NCBI GenBank assembly: GCA_002633005.1
Contig: NMRA01000944.1
Location: 1-62,264, forward strand
Direction: 5' to 3'
Origin: Phoronis australis
Taxonomy: Eukaryota > Phoronida > Phoronidae
DNA: 62,264 nt
Shown piece after piece: positions 32,861-45,112 of this stretch (within the stretch, counting starts at the first letter, position 1; every line of letters begins with the position of its first letter). Below the pieces are notes generated by a model. It did not search any database and was not told the DNA's origin. It was given only the letters and a program-made list of their open reading frames with translations. A program made the translations under genes and the position numbers.

Positions 32861-34519
32861 CTCCTGCACAGACCCACGAGATTGGTTGGAGTCTGCTACA
32901 GGGCACTTTTCCATCCACATTCTTGGAATATCATTGGCTGTTCCGATTTCAAGAAACAAGGCATTCTATTGGTCAAATTAGTTCACCAACATGGAGACTT
33001 CTAGTGAAAGAACGTCAGTGGATTCACAGCTGTTTAAATCTCTCTGTTTTGATCGAACTCCTGTATTTCAACGCTAACGAGTCAAGGAATACATCACCAG
33101 TAACGTATACGAAACATTTTATGATAATTGGTCAATATACTATGCTGGATTCTGAAGTAATGTGATTTTTTGCCATTTCCATTACCCCATTAGACCACCC
33201 ACAACAACAGTCGCGTACTATAGCACCGAATAGCGGGAAAGGACTTGCTGAGTGCGTTGCGGCCATGGCAGATTGTCTCGATCTTTGCAGAGCACACCCT
33301 CTCGTATATTAACATGTTCATGTGCGTTATATAAGTTCCCGTGAATGCCGTGAAGATTGAACTGGTGGGTCAGATAAGGATATAATACTCTGTCACTGGC
33401 ACACTTGTCACTTCTAACAGAAGTTAGGAGCATAAAAATACAATCAATGGTCCTAAATACGCAAACATTAATCAGTCTAGCAATAGTGTTATAATGACTG
33501 ATTTTATCGCTTTTGGCGGTGCCATTCAGCAGTGCCTTTGACTGCCATCGTACAGTCATGCGGAGTCTTCAGTTACGGTATTTTGGAGGTTGTTTGTTGC
33601 TGTGAAATTATGATTATACCCACTCTTTTCTATAATCAGCAAGATAAAACCTCACCCTTTTGTGAGTTGGCACAGTCATTAAAACTGACCCATTTTGGTG
33701 AGAGCCTCAAGGCTCAATGAAAGAGTCAAATTTTCTGATAAAATAATTACGCAAAGTTATTATTTACAGGGAATTGAATTTCAGCAAGAATCTCGCTGGG
33801 CTGTATTCTTTTTAACACAACAAGCCTCAGTTGTATATTAAACCTTCAGTGGTTTTGGTGGAAAAATGGATCATTTTATACAGTTCAAACCAAAAAGTAA
33901 ATATTTTTGTCTGGAATTTATTTGGAAATTCGCCCTTTCATGCTGATTTTTGTAATGCCTGAGTCACTGGTCAGAGGGGCACATTTGGTCATATGCAATA
34001 TATGCAAGTGTCCTCTCTCTCCTGGACCCCAACTCGTCGATTGTTTCATTTTTTGCTTTTCATATTCACATGACATCAAGTGTTGCAGTTTGCAACAATC
34101 ATCCATTAATTTCAGTCTAATTGCAAAACAATGTCTCGGAACCATTCTAAAACATTCCGAAACTACTAAGGTTCGCTGTAATCAAAGCATCCTGTAGTTA
34201 GACATTGTAAGCAATTGGGTTTAAAAACCTGGTTCATTGAAATGACTAGTTGCAAAAACATCTCACATTTCAAAACTGGGAGCTCAGGGTACTTCAAAGA
34301 TTTTGAGTTGGGTCACTTAACGCAAATTGACGGTTCCTTGCGCGTTAGATGGGTTGGATTGTTATCCAGGCAATAGTCGCTCACTGGTAATCCACATTTT
34401 GAGAACAAGTTTTAATGCCTGCTATTCAGTGAAAAACAGGTTCCTGTTATGCTGTTGAAAACACTGCATGGTTCTCAAAGTGGGGGTCCCCTGTATATGA
34501 CTATTACCATTGTGTTTGC
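32861..34519. other. no supported gene
   Basis: Open frames at 33218-33559 (-) and 33907-34197 (+) have no domain and no codon bias. I see nothing else to name. Confidence 0.4.
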
Positions 34520-34720
34520 TCAGTCTTTTGAACAACATGCTAGTGTGTCATTCTTATGGTTAGGATCTACAGCAGCGATTTTAGTCAACATTTCGGTCTT
34601 TTCGAACAGTTTTTCATAATTACAAATTTGACTCTCATTGAGGGGGCCTCCTCGTGGCAAGAGTTGGGCAGTGTGAATTGCTTCAGAACATTTGCACTGG
34701 CAAACACCCTCATATTGACT
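34520..34720 (-). CDS. possible terminal coding exon, unidentified
   Basis: The minus-strand frame reads about 65 codons with a protein-like composition and five cysteines (VCQCKC near the start, ACCSKD at the end) and a charged middle (NYEKLFEKTEMLTKIAAVDP). A pyrimidine-rich tract ending TTTTGAG just upstream could be an acceptor. I see no donor partner, poly(A) signal or family match. Could equally be chance. Confidence 0.22.
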   Translation of the reverse strand, partial: SQYEGVCQCKCSEAIHTAQLLPRGGPLNESQICNYEKLFEKTEMLTKIAAVDPNHKNDTLACCSKD

Positions 34721-36503
34721 CAAAATTAAAAACCGTGATGTCGTTAATTTGTTCCTAGAAACATTACACTCATAGGCTACAAATCACATAACATGTCATG
34801 AAATTTGTCTAAACATTGGGAACTTTATTTTGCGGATGTATTGATCAGAAATATGGTTTAGGTTAGGGATAGACTGAAGTACTAAGTCTGGGAACTATAG
34901 TGGTGGGGCGAACAACAGGGCTACCCCATCTTCATTGCCGACCCTTTCCCTGATAGAAACCCATTCCGGTTTTGTGCTTCCCTAGCTCCCCTGTCCCTGT
35001 CCCATGTTCATGCAGTGCCTCCAGGTTGCCTCTCATCACAATCACAATCCTTTGTCTCCGACAATTTCTTTTGAATAATTCTGACTACACCAATGGTGCT
35101 GGGGAAATAGGTCATTAAATACCCGACTACCATTCAAGTGGCACATTCACTGCCTTGTGAAAGCATAGACCATTATGAAAGTAACACCTGGGACATGGGT
35201 TTCAACTTTTTACTAGAGATTATTTTTGTTATTTATGACAATTAATGATCCCAGCATTGGAGCTAAGATTTTGAGTCTGAGTTCGAGATTTTGTTAGAAA
35301 TCTCGAGTTTTTAATCAAATTTTAGCTCGAATCTAGTGGTCATTAAGTACTATCTTGAACTTGCAAGGAAGTGGACTGCAAGTGACAAAAACAATTTGAG
35401 TTCAATTTGGATTGAAAGCATCACTCTAGAGGTGCATTCCCAAAACATGATCTAATAATCCCATTTAAGGGTTTTTAATCAATCCAGCAAGACTGAGCTA
35501 GAACCTGTTTAGCCCAAAAAGCATTTAAATACAATGTTGAGAATAAGAAAGCATCTGTACTAAACTGAACCCATTTTAAGTTATTTGTCCACAAAATGTA
35601 CCATTTTTAAGCTGCTATTAACCCAATCTTTTTTTAGAACCGCCATGTAACAATATAAGATTGGTCTCACTACCAACAATGTTGGTTTTGGCCTAAATAG
35701 TACCACAAATCTAATCAAAATTGGTCGCATGGAGATTTGCATATCCAGCAGTTGGATTTGGATACTAGTGTCTGGTGTCAGTCTTCGCGTGTGTGCTCGT
35801 GATTAGACTCTTGATATCGTACTGTTCCTTACTGAGATTGCATGTGGCATATTGGCTTCCGCTGAACGATAGTTTGTTATTGCTTAAGACCTGGTGCATA
35901 ACCATGGCTTTGAGCAATAACAAAGTTTGAGTTCTTCCAAGTCCACTAAGGAACAAGTTGAGACAGGGATAGAAACATGACTTGGAATTTTCTCTCGAGG
36001 ATTTCATATTTTTTTGTTTTTATTTCCGTTTGTTTGATTTCAAGCCTCTTTTTTATCATTAATTTGACTTCATTGATGCAAAGACTTTTATTTTTATTAA
36101 TTAAATTCCACACGAAAAATATTTCTATCACACAAGCCTATTTGTGAAACGATACATCATCTCGAAAATTTTCCTCTTTTAGTCTTTCCAATTACTGTAT
36201 ATAGTGTTAAGTTGTTCAGATTAAAATTTATTCTTTATCACATACAATGCATTCATAGCACCTTTAAAGGAGTTTAATTCGAAGGAAACATTGAAGCCAG
36301 CAGACACCAGCTGATAAGCGCATTCTGAAATCAACAATTGTGCTTGTACTTTCCAAGATGTTCAACCCACATTGTTAGTTTTAGGGATAGGGTTCATTCC
36401 ACCATCTAGGTACTCTCCTTAAATCATTCCAAGGAGGTACTCCTACAGGTTTATACAGGACATGACACTCAGCTGGGTGATTTCTTTCAAACATTTTCTC
36501 TTC
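34721..36503. other. no supported gene
   Basis: The minus-strand frame 35765-36007 has a reasonable composition but no acceptor, domain or bias that would support a gene. The rest is AT-rich. Confidence 0.4.
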
Positions 36504-37099
36504 AAAATGGTGCTTGAAAAAATCCCTACCAAAGAAAACTTTTTCCCATGAATACAACAGGTTTCACTCTGGAAGTTAAAAACACTGCAAATGGTACCTC
36601 TCCCTACAGCTGAAGGGGTTTATTACGATACCTGTATTTTTAAAACTTTGGGCACCAGGCTCATTTTTGACAATAGAAATCTCTGAGCCGGCTTCTTCAA
36701 GCTTAATGAGTGAAAAAGACAGCTGTCCAAGAATTACTACGAAAGAATTCAGTTGTTAGCATTAACCCTTATAAAAAGATCGTGCATTTGTAACAATAGG
36801 CNAAAATGGTGCTTGAAAAAAACCTACCAAAGAAAACTTTTTCCCATGAATACAACGGGTTTCACTCTGGAAGTTAAAAACACTGCAGATGGTACCTCTC
36901 CCTACAGCTGAAGGGGTTTATTACGATACCTGTATTTTTAAAACTTTGGGCACCAGGCTCATTTTTGACAATAGAAATCTCTGAGCCGGCTTCTTCAAGC
37001 TTAATGAGTGAAAAAGACAGCTGTCCAAGAATTACTACGAAAGAATTCAGTTGTTAGCATTAACCCTTATAAAAAGATCGTGCATTTGTAACAATAGGC
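36504..37099. repeat. 0.3-kb duplication across an N gap (likely assembly artefact)
   Basis: 36504-36801 and 36803-37099 are the same sequence (298 and 297 bases) with about three small differences, separated only by the N at 36802. Two overlapping contig ends, or two haplotypes, joined without merging would give exactly this. Confidence 0.8.
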
Positions 37100-37792
37100 T
37101 ACGTTTTCATTGAACTCCAAACCTCAGATCACATACCTAATATTTTTTAGCCACTGTCTAAGTGGGTGGAGATTCTTCTAGTACCAGATTATGCATAAAA
37201 CTAAAGCTTAGGGTCCATTTGGGACATCTCTCGGGTATTTTCGTAGCTACAAATTTATCCTCGGAACATCTAGAGCACCTCGGCTATTTTCCTATTTACA
37301 TTTTTTTCTTCGAAACACTTCGGTACCGTTATTTTCGTAGTCTCAACTATCCTCTCAGAGATTAACGTTATCCAAAATATGGGAAGTCACGTGAGTTTCA
37401 GTCTTGAGAATAATATGCTATCTGAACTCTGCACACTTGCACAGTGCGTTCACCTATTAGGTGAAATTTGAGGTTACGAAAACACCAAAGGTGTTCTAGA
37501 TGCCCTTGGAAGCATTGTTTTCAGTGCATGCTCGAACTTTGATCATTATGGCCAATTATTCTCCACTAAGTCAACACACCTTAAATTCGCCCTCAAGTTG
37601 TGCAGGATCCCACCTCAAAGAGGGAAATGGGAAGAAAATACTATGGCAATGAGGGGGGGGGTGTAGCTCAAGAATTGTTGCTACCTGGAGGGTCGAAAAT
37701 GGTGTTCAATTCAAGGTAGTGAACACTGTGTAGGCCACGATTGCACGAAGTGGTGGAAATTGGGCTCCAGCTGTGTCTACTGTAACAATGTA
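37100..37792. other. no recognisable gene
   Basis: I see nothing identifiable except a run of ten G at about 37651-37660. Confidence 0.4.
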
Positions 37793-37942
37793 CAGTGACA
37801 GATTTAGGGGGGCAAGGGGACCATGGCTCAGCCTAAAGTTCTCCCAGATTCCATTTGGAAGTTTGGGGGTGCGAATGCCTGACGAGCAAAATTGTCTCTC
37901 CCTGCCCCCCTCCCCCAACACAAACTCCTGGATCCGCCCCTG
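37793..37942. mobile_element. MITE family G copy 4
   Basis: It starts CAGTGACAGATTTAGGGGGG and ends CTGGATCCGCCCCTG, 150 bases in all, a compact copy. Flanks are ATGTA and CTGTA (four of five alike). Open frames on both strands across it (37706-38026, 37773-37982) are artefacts. Confidence 0.65.
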
Positions 37943-38261
37943 CTGTAAGAGACCTAAACAATTCATAAAACTTTTCAAATAATGAAACTGAAAAATGCCA
38001 AGTGAAAAGGGTAAAGCCATTGTCAATTCAGGTTTATTTACATAATAAGGAATCGATAATTACATGAATTTCAGCTCAGTTTGTTGATTTTCTACTTCAC
38101 AAGAGACTTCGACCGCAAACGCAACCCAAAAATAACATTTTACTCTTGCGACACCTAGCGACCTAATAACTTATTACCGGATATAAGCATGAGCACGTCA
38201 ACTTCCTGGTTAAAAATTGCCAGCTAACAGCCAAGGAAATCCATCGTTCTAGTGCCCTGTA

Positions 38262-38308
38262 CCTGGGCCTTCACAAGCAATCCGTGACGTCAGCTTGTGA
38301 GGCCCGGG
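38262..38308. repeat. hairpin with a TGACGTCA loop
   Basis: Arms CCTGGGCCTTCACAAGC and GCTTGTGAGGCCCGGG pair with one gap and one mismatch. The 14-base loop contains TGACGTCA, a full CRE-type site that is itself a palindrome. It may be a repeat end; I did not find a second copy here. Confidence 0.5.
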
Positions 38309-38814
38309 AACCAGGTTAACCGCAAAGTTAGCTCAATGCAAGATTACAGCGACACCTGTTGTTACTGAATGAAACAGCATCATCGATTCTGAATGGTTAT
38401 TGCCGCGCGAGATTCCCGCTAAAGTTTTCCCAACATGTTATGGAGGAAAAAGTCGCGGCATTTCACCTTTTCAATTTTTTTATAATTGTGACCAATTGAC
38501 CATTTTTCTACGAAAATTGTTTGAAGTGAAACCCTTTTCACGAATTTGTAGCTCAAAAACAACCTCCACTTTTTCGCGGATTCTTGCTAGCAGTTGCGTA
38601 CCAGGAACACCGTAGGATCGAGTTCAAACCTTTGGAACCGTAACTCAGGCAGGGGATAGACTGGTCTCAGTCAATTTGAACTTATGAAAAGCAACCATGA
38701 CAACGTTTTCCCGTTCAGCGACTTAATCATACGAAGGTGGTGGTGAGCGTGTGATAACATCTCGCTTCTTTGTTAACTGCCAAGCACTTTTGTCTGTTAT
38801 GACAACAGGCAGAA

Positions 38815-38935
38815 CAATTATCGACCAGGCTTATTACAGACCACGTGTGAATACAGTCAAACCCAGAGTGAATTGGTGTATTCGGAAAGATTAGATTGTC
38901 GTAACTTCGGTTGCAATTGGGCGATTTTGGCGATT
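38815..38935 (-). repeat. inverted match to 24.08-24.19 kb
   Basis: CAGGCTTATTACAGACCACG...AGAGTGAATTGGTGTATTCG...GTTGCAATTGGGCG is the reverse complement of the upstream part of family D copy 2, with scattered changes. Confidence 0.55.
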
Positions 38936-39289
38936 CAAAAACTAAACATGATCACTATTTGACGAAGATTTCAGAAATGCTATTAATTTATGATCAAATA
39001 TGTTATAACTAAACTTTTATTTTTACCAGCACAGCCCAGTCAGGGTAATACGATCTTATTGGAGATAAAAGCGACTATCGAACAAAAGAGAGATAGCCCT
39101 CCAACCATGAATGCCAGAATGGTGTTAACCAGTCGTGTAAGATATTGGCTACAGGGGTAAACTTTCAAACTTGTTGTTGGGCTATAGAATCGAACAAGTT
39201 TGGAGCGACGGCAAAACGCCGTAATGGACAATCTGCAGGAGTCGGTAGATTATTTCAGTTTTTTTACCGCAAGGTGACTCCTTCCATTC

Positions 39290-39480
39290 AACATGGCGGG
39301 GTTACTACCGACTACCGGTAAATAGTGCGAGCAGAAATTTTACGATAAAATATTAAGGAGCGAGGTATGGAAAATCCGTTGTATTTTTAGAAAGATAACG
39401 TAGCAAGGAGTCGAAAAATACCAAAATCATATGAGTAAGTCAATGTCGTCATATTGTAAACATTTACCGCTTTTTAAGTG
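39290..39480 (+). repeat. dispersed repeat family D, partial copy 4
   Basis: AAATAGTGCGAGCAGAAAT, ACGATAAAATATTAAGGAG, AATACCAAAATCATATGAG and GTCAATGTCGTCATATTG match the minus strand of 32690-32860 in the same order. Confidence 0.55.
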
Positions 39481-40690
39481 ATAGGTTTAAGTGTGGAATG
39501 TATTTTTGACGAGGTGAAAACTCCAAATCAGTGGCCGGATTTGCCCTACCGCCCGTTTAAAATGTATAGGACGGAAGCGATGGGAAGTATTGCAGCCCTT
39601 AACCGGCCAACCGAGGGGCTACGTGTTGCTTAGGCAGACGGTAGCCCCTAATTACTAGTCTGCCTCACTGGAAAACCGTTGCATGTAAACCGGTGGAGTT
39701 TCCCAATCTTGACTGGTGAGGGTGTCCGTAATGTTGGATATTCTATTCATGCGGATTTCGATAAATTCTCGTTGGATATTTCTGATTTTACAGTATGATC
39801 ATAGCGATCTCTTATCTAGTACAAGTTATTTCAAAGTTTTAGAATAAGATAATGAACTTCCCTAAATATTTTAAAACTGGAGTGGATCTAAGACTAGCCA
39901 TAACGTAACCAATTTATCAGTCCTAAAAATCACAGTGACTTTACTTTCAGCATAAAAGAAAGAGTCCACTGGGTTTTATCGCCATGTCAATGTGCTGACC
40001 TACACATTGATATTAGATTCTAAGTGCATATCATATTCTAGCTCGTCACACTGTTGTGGTCAACATAACAACTGCCAGGGCTGGGGAACATCAATCTGTA
40101 GAGAACTTTCACCTCTACTCAGAAACTTATACTTAAAGTTAAAACTACTTTGCATCCAAAAAGAAAAAAGAAAAATAAAGAATTACTTTAGTTTAGATAG
40201 TGGGTTTGTTTCCATTTTTTTAAATTGTCTTTAGTCAAAAAGCCCACATTTGATGATAAAAAGTAAGATATTTGGCATGCCACTGTAAAAGAAACTGGAT
40301 ATTGTATATTCTCTATATATCAAAAGCAAATGAATGTAATTTGTTGGGGATTGAATGCTACAACAAAATTATATTATCCCAATAAGCATAGTTGAAGAAA
40401 AAATGGAGTAGTTGACGAACGGCAACCTTCAATTTAACATAGGCAAAACTACTGTGTGTTGTTCTAAATATATATTTTATGTTTTCCCATGTCAAATGAT
40501 GTTTTGTGGATTTCGCAAGCTATTGTTTAAATCCCGATATCTATGCCATAGGTGTAATACAGCTGACTGGTAAGTGATAAAACTTGCATGGAAATGATCT
40601 GTATATATGTGCACTTTTTTATCCAAGCGCAATAGAAATGATCCTTTTTGCCTTGCCCCAGCTCCGTGCTTAGACATATATAGTTGGCAC
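39481..40690. other. no recognisable gene
   Basis: This is AT-rich; a GC-richer block at 39590-39660 with GGGGCTAC / GTAGCCCC inverted words is the only structure seen. Confidence 0.4.
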
Positions 40691-40694
40691 AGGA

Positions 40695-40830
40695 GCGAAG
40701 TATTGCGTCCGGGTTCTGTGCGTCCCAGGTTCTTTGTGTTCTCTGCTCTATGTATTCCGGGTCGTGGGTTCTATGTAATCGGGGTTCTGATGTGTCCAGG
40801 GTTCGATATGTCCCGGTCTTTTTGTGACTT
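40695..40830. repeat. degenerate minisatellite, GGGTTCTATGTGTCC type
   Basis: About seven imperfect units of roughly 15-20 bases (GTCCGGGTTCTGT, GTCCCAGGTTCTTTGT, TCCGGGTCGTGGGTTCTATGT, TCGGGGTTCTGATGT, TCCAGGGTTCGATATGT) follow one another. The open frame 40607-40870 is due to it. Confidence 0.6.
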
Positions 40831-41854
40831 ACTCCAGGTGCTCAGCAATTGCCATTTTAGGTTGACATGAGAATTTTTTGATGCGAATTAATGAAGTTAC
40901 CATTTTCAGCTATGTTAGGGTAGCTCATTTTCGGTCGTTAATTATAAGCACCACTCTTATTGCTTAGTGAAATCTGGGAGTAATTAGTCCTAGGTGAAAA
41001 GAAATTTCTCCAACTCTGTTGATTTGTCATCAAATGCCTTTTGTTCATTTTATTTATCAGTTTGTCTCGAGATTCAGCAAAGTTGTGCATTGAATCACAA
41101 CAAGAAATAAGGCCAGCGGCCGCACTGTATTTACTAATATTACTATCGCACATTGTTTGTTTGATCAGGAGTGTCCTTAACCTGGGATTAATATACATTT
41201 GATATTGGTCCTAGCCTTAACACAAAGCTTCATTGGAAATAGTTTGTTGAATCGTGACCGAAATGGCAGGGAATTTGAGCAAAAGTAACATAACCGCAAT
41301 GTTGATTGTCAAAAAGTCCAGCAAAGCTAGGGGGATTACATTAGAAATTCAACGACTTAATCAGTTTATGGAAACTAAGGTATAATGGCATACTACACAC
41401 AATATTTCTTTATTCAGCACTCTCAGGTCACCACAAACTTTTGGATGATATGCTTCACCCAAGTGTCACATTGCTTTCGTTTATCATGCTTCAATGTCAC
41501 ATTGGCTAAGGGGCAAGTTTTACTCAAAAACTGATCTAGGTGCATTTGCCACCTCAATGCTTATCGTAGGCCATCAGCTGTAGCTAAGTTCAAACCAGCA
41601 AAAGCTCTTTTCATTAATGTAAATGTTATGTAATCAGTACCCTACACAAAGATCTTCATCTGCAGTGTAGCAGGCTTGTTATCAGATCAGGTTATGTAAT
41701 ATACAGCAAATTAGCACAGGGAAGCTGTGAGTGTGATTTGGGGGTTTCTGAAAGTAGGGCCATGACCCTGTTGGTAGAGAGAAAGTGAGGTGGTTTTGGA
41801 CCACTGAATGTTAAATATTTCACTTTTTTATCCAAAATTCATCAATTTTCGTAT
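40831..41854. other. no recognisable gene
   Basis: I see no exon or repeat I can name; the minus-strand frame 40938-41198 has no support. Confidence 0.4.
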
Positions 41855-42110
41855 CTCTCCAGGATTTTGAGTTGGGGGTGCAGGTCTCAGGAATCATCTC
41901 AAGTGCGCGAAGAGCCTAAAATGTAGGGATATAGGGGGTTTTGGGTTTGTGTACCTTATTACTCAAAATGGGATTTGTTCAAGGCCTAAGCATTCTGCAT
42001 TCCCCCCCTGAGCCCCCCTGGCTGCCCGCATATGCTAGTCAGCAATTCGCACCCCGAACTGCCAAATGAAATGTGGGAAAAATTTAGGGGGGGCATGAAT
42101 TTCCGAGATG
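41855..42110. mobile_element. MITE family G copy 5
   Basis: The left side has CTCCAGGATTTTGAGTTGGG; the right side has TTAGGGGGGGCATGAATTTCC, the inverted family features, with a GCAATTCGCACC/GAACTGCCAAATG interior like copy 6. The orientation is opposite to copy 6. Confidence 0.5.
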
Positions 42111-42204
42111 TGATCTGGGGCGTGCGCGTATGTGTACAAAACACGTGATTGTTATGTTCCTGAAGTACGAAAATTAAGAAGGCTTTAGCATGCCGTTATT
42201 ATTG

Positions 42205-42425
42205 ACACGGACACGATAAAACGAATTTGGATTTTGACTATAGTCTTGATACAGCGAGCTGGCTGACCTCTGCGTCTCTGTCTCCGTTAGACCCAGGAAT
42301 TTCACACAGCCCGGGTAGTTCACCTCGTCCCCAACATGTAGATCGAGCCTTGGACTATTAATACTCTACGGCAGAGCTAACGACAGTCGGCCTGTGCACA
42401 CAAAATCTGTGAGTTAACCCCTCCC
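42205..42425 (-). repeat. relative of the 30-31-kb Helitron-like unit
   Basis: On the minus strand the order GTTAGCTCTGC, GACGAGGTGAAC, GGGCTGTGTGAAATTCC, GTCTAACGGAG and CAGCTCGCTGTATCAAGACT matches the 30.3-kb unit. It is a diverged, partial, inverted copy. Confidence 0.45.
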
Positions 42426-43039
42426 GTGTAAGACAGCTTTGTTCTTGTAGCCAAACAGTGAAATTTCCATGCATCCTGGTACGTTTCTGGCACTTAACAT
42501 GTCCCTGGAGTTTTTCTTAAGATAATTAAAAACCCTTCTCGATTTCGTCACATGAACTTGGCTCATAAGTTTCGTGAAGCCATATTTGTGCACATCTAGG
42601 TATGAGTCACACTACCGGCAAAAATTTTTTGTTGGAACATCTGCTTACACACACCTCTTTAGCATACGAAAAAGTGTGGTGTGTATACAGGGGTTTAGAA
42701 AACTACCAAACACTGAAGACCATAAGGATCACCGACGGGGCGTAAAAACTTGAATATCAGATGATCGCAACAGCCTCAGGCTGTTTAAGAACGAAGACCT
42801 GTACTGTTAGCCCGGAAATAAACATGTGTTCTGTCTCTTTACGAGAAAAACTGGCGAACGATGGTGCTCTCAGCTCATAGCCTATTACTAAAAGCAACAA
42901 TAAACAATTAACTATCATTTCATTAAGCTGAATCACGTTGACAACAATTGAAAAACGTCAAATGTATCAGGAAACAAATCATCTGAAAACAGTTTCACGA
43001 AACCAAAACACTCTGTAGGCCTAAACCGTGGTGAAAAGA

Positions 43040-43330
43040 TATACAGGAGCAGTTCGTAGAGGGACCAGATGTACACTGAGAGTACACAAAAACTCTGGCC
43101 TGGTCCGTTACGAGACCAAAAGTACACCTGTGCTTATTATCCCTATAAAAATAGTCGATCTGTCGCGGGACCAAACAGTACTGGCTGAGATAAATAGATT
43201 TACAAAGCACACCTTGGTAAAAAACATCACAATACTAGTTCGCCGAGGGACTGAAACTGGATATTTACACAAATCAAGCTGGCCTGGTCCGTCTTGAGAC
43301 CTAAAGCGTACTTTGCAAAACAAGTTGAAT
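43040..43330. repeat. three short tandem units with GCCTGGTCCGT
   Basis: Units starting near 43050, 43155 and 43238 share AGTTCGYMGAGGGAC (or TCTGTCGCGGGAC) followed at two of them by CTGGCCTGGTCCGT and GAGACC. The open frames on both strands here are artefacts of the repeat. Confidence 0.45.
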
Positions 43331-43697
43331 TGAAACTTCTCTCTAGACACGTTTAATCCCCTGTGTTTGCTCATACGTGTAGTTTACACATCTGCTGGTC
43401 AACTGCTGAGAGAGGTTGTCAAGGAAGGGTTTTCGCACCGTTCTGTAGTACTCACTGGAAGAAACAAGTATTGAGTACAGATTTAACAACGCACTACGTG
43501 AAATAAGATTTTGGATATGAAGCAGATAGACTCATGTGGAAATATAAACCAGAAACAGTTTTTGTGCGCTCGTAGACCCTCTGGTGTACTGGGTAGATTT
43601 GGCATGTCTAAAAATAATTTCTCTTTCGTTTTCATTGTACACAAGCACAAAAAACCGACATTATACCAAACTGTGAATAATTATAACTTACTGCCAG

Positions 43698-43999
43698 GGT
43701 GTTTCTCCAGGAACGTTGGTCCTATCTTCCTGCTGTCTAGACTGCCTAGGAATCTGTATATCGGATCCAATGGTTTGCTTGTCTTAGAACCATTCTACCC
43801 AGACACCTTCGACGTTTGTTCCCAACGCTTGCACTTCGTCAACTGTTGTGTCAATAAGCTTGTCCACCTCTACAATGCAGCATCTCGTTTCGCAGCTCAG
43901 TTGGCACTAAGCCCCCTGAAGTTACCAAGTCCATTCAAAAGACTTACAACATGCGCAACTAAATTCGTTCCGTACATCATGGACTACTTCAAACCTTGA
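43698..43999 (+). CDS. terminal coding exon, unidentified protein
   Basis: The frame codes for about 100 residues ending MDYFKP and TGA at 43997-43999. Its codon use stands out: Phe, Tyr, Asp, Asn and Ile end almost always in C, although the DNA around is AT-rich. This is the clearest coding signature in the window. Acceptors TTACTGCCAG (exon from 43698) and GTTTCTCCAG (exon from 43711) both fit the frame; the open frame upstream to 43511 has no such bias and is probably intron. AATAAA at 44042-44047 lies 43 bases after the stop. Features are mid-length hydrophobic stretches (IFLLSRL, GLLVLEPFY), a Cys-containing helix-like middle (FVNCCVNKLVHLYNAASRF) and a basic end (FKRLTTCATK). I do not recognise the family. 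Earlier exons must lie upstream and I could not find them; a processed retrocopy fragment is the alternative. Confidence 0.5.
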
Positions 44000-44041
44000 C
44001 GATGTATCTCAGGACTCATTTGCATCTCTTGCAATTTTCGA

Positions 44042-44047
44042 AATAAA
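44042..44047 (+). terminator. poly(A) signal AATAAA
   Basis: It lies 43 bases after the stop of the 43.7-kb exon. A second AATAAA occurs near 44090. Short 3' UTRs of this kind are common. Confidence 0.5.
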
Positions 44048-44559
44048 CGTCCCAATGTGTGAACGCTTGAAACCCAAAGTACTAACATCAAATAAATGCC
44101 CATGGGCATGGGCGTTTCGGCAGGTGGGCCTTTCTGCGGAAATTCCCAGTATAGAAAGCCTCAGTTGTGCTTATTGCAGGTAGATAGATGGTAGGTGTTA
44201 AGGTCGGCACTAGGGCTCCTTAGAAGGCTCATTGAACATCGCACGAGTCCTGCAAGACTTTGTTGTGAAAATACAGCCTCCCCGCAATTTCTGGTACTGT
44301 ACTGTTCGTGAATGCGGTCATTTTGTTAATGCGAGTGCCCCTTGGTCATTCCTTGTATAGACATAACTTGTTAGAGTGCCATTATCTTCAAACAGACTCG
44401 CGACAAGACCACGGTGCCCGTCACAATAGCAATTCTTCGTAAAAAGAGTTTCTTTTAAGTATTACATGTACATGTACACTGTATGATATTGCGCAAGACA
44501 ACTCTTCCATGCAGCATTATTTACCTGGTCTTGGCTAATTATCATTTTATGGCCTGGTC

Positions 44560-45112
44560 ATCCATTCAGCCAAAATTTGGTCCATAGGTTGCATATCAGC
44601 CAATTATACACGCATGCTGACTCTCAATAGAAGCCTGATAAGAGTGAAGGTGGATACATACAGTGTTCCTATAGTGCCATGTTGTAGTGGATTTGTTCAG
44701 GACATGACTTTAACCAAGTAAAAGTATAAAGTGTCTGAAATAAGGCTGTAGAATTTGGTGTTTGGTTTAATGACTTGACACCTTTTATTCTTTGATTGAC
44801 ATGCCCGTATCAGTTTCATTGAAATTAAGCTACNAATTATCCATTCAGCCAAAATTTGGTCCATAGGTTGCATATCAGCCAATTATACACGCATGCTGAC
44901 TCTCAATAGAAGCCTGATAAGAGTGAAGGTGGATACATACAGTGTTCCTATAGTGCCATGTTGTAGTGGATTTGTTCAGGACATGACTTTAACCAAGTAA
45001 AAGTATAAAGTGTCTGAAATAAGGCTGTAGAATTTGGTGTTTGGTTTAATGACTTGACACCTTTTATTCTTTGATTGACATGCCCGTATCAGTTTCATTG
45101 AAATTAAGCTAC
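44560..45112. repeat. 274-bp duplication across an N gap (likely assembly artefact)
   Basis: 44560-44833 and 44839-45112 have equal length and appear identical by eye. The N at 44834 and four bases separate them. As at 36.8 kb, unmerged contig overlap is the simplest reading. Confidence 0.85.

Noticed and set aside
37654-37720. tRNA-like GGGGTGTAGCTCA ... GTTCAATTC
   Set aside because: A-box- and B-box-like words are present, but the stems do not pair and the 3' end is absent.
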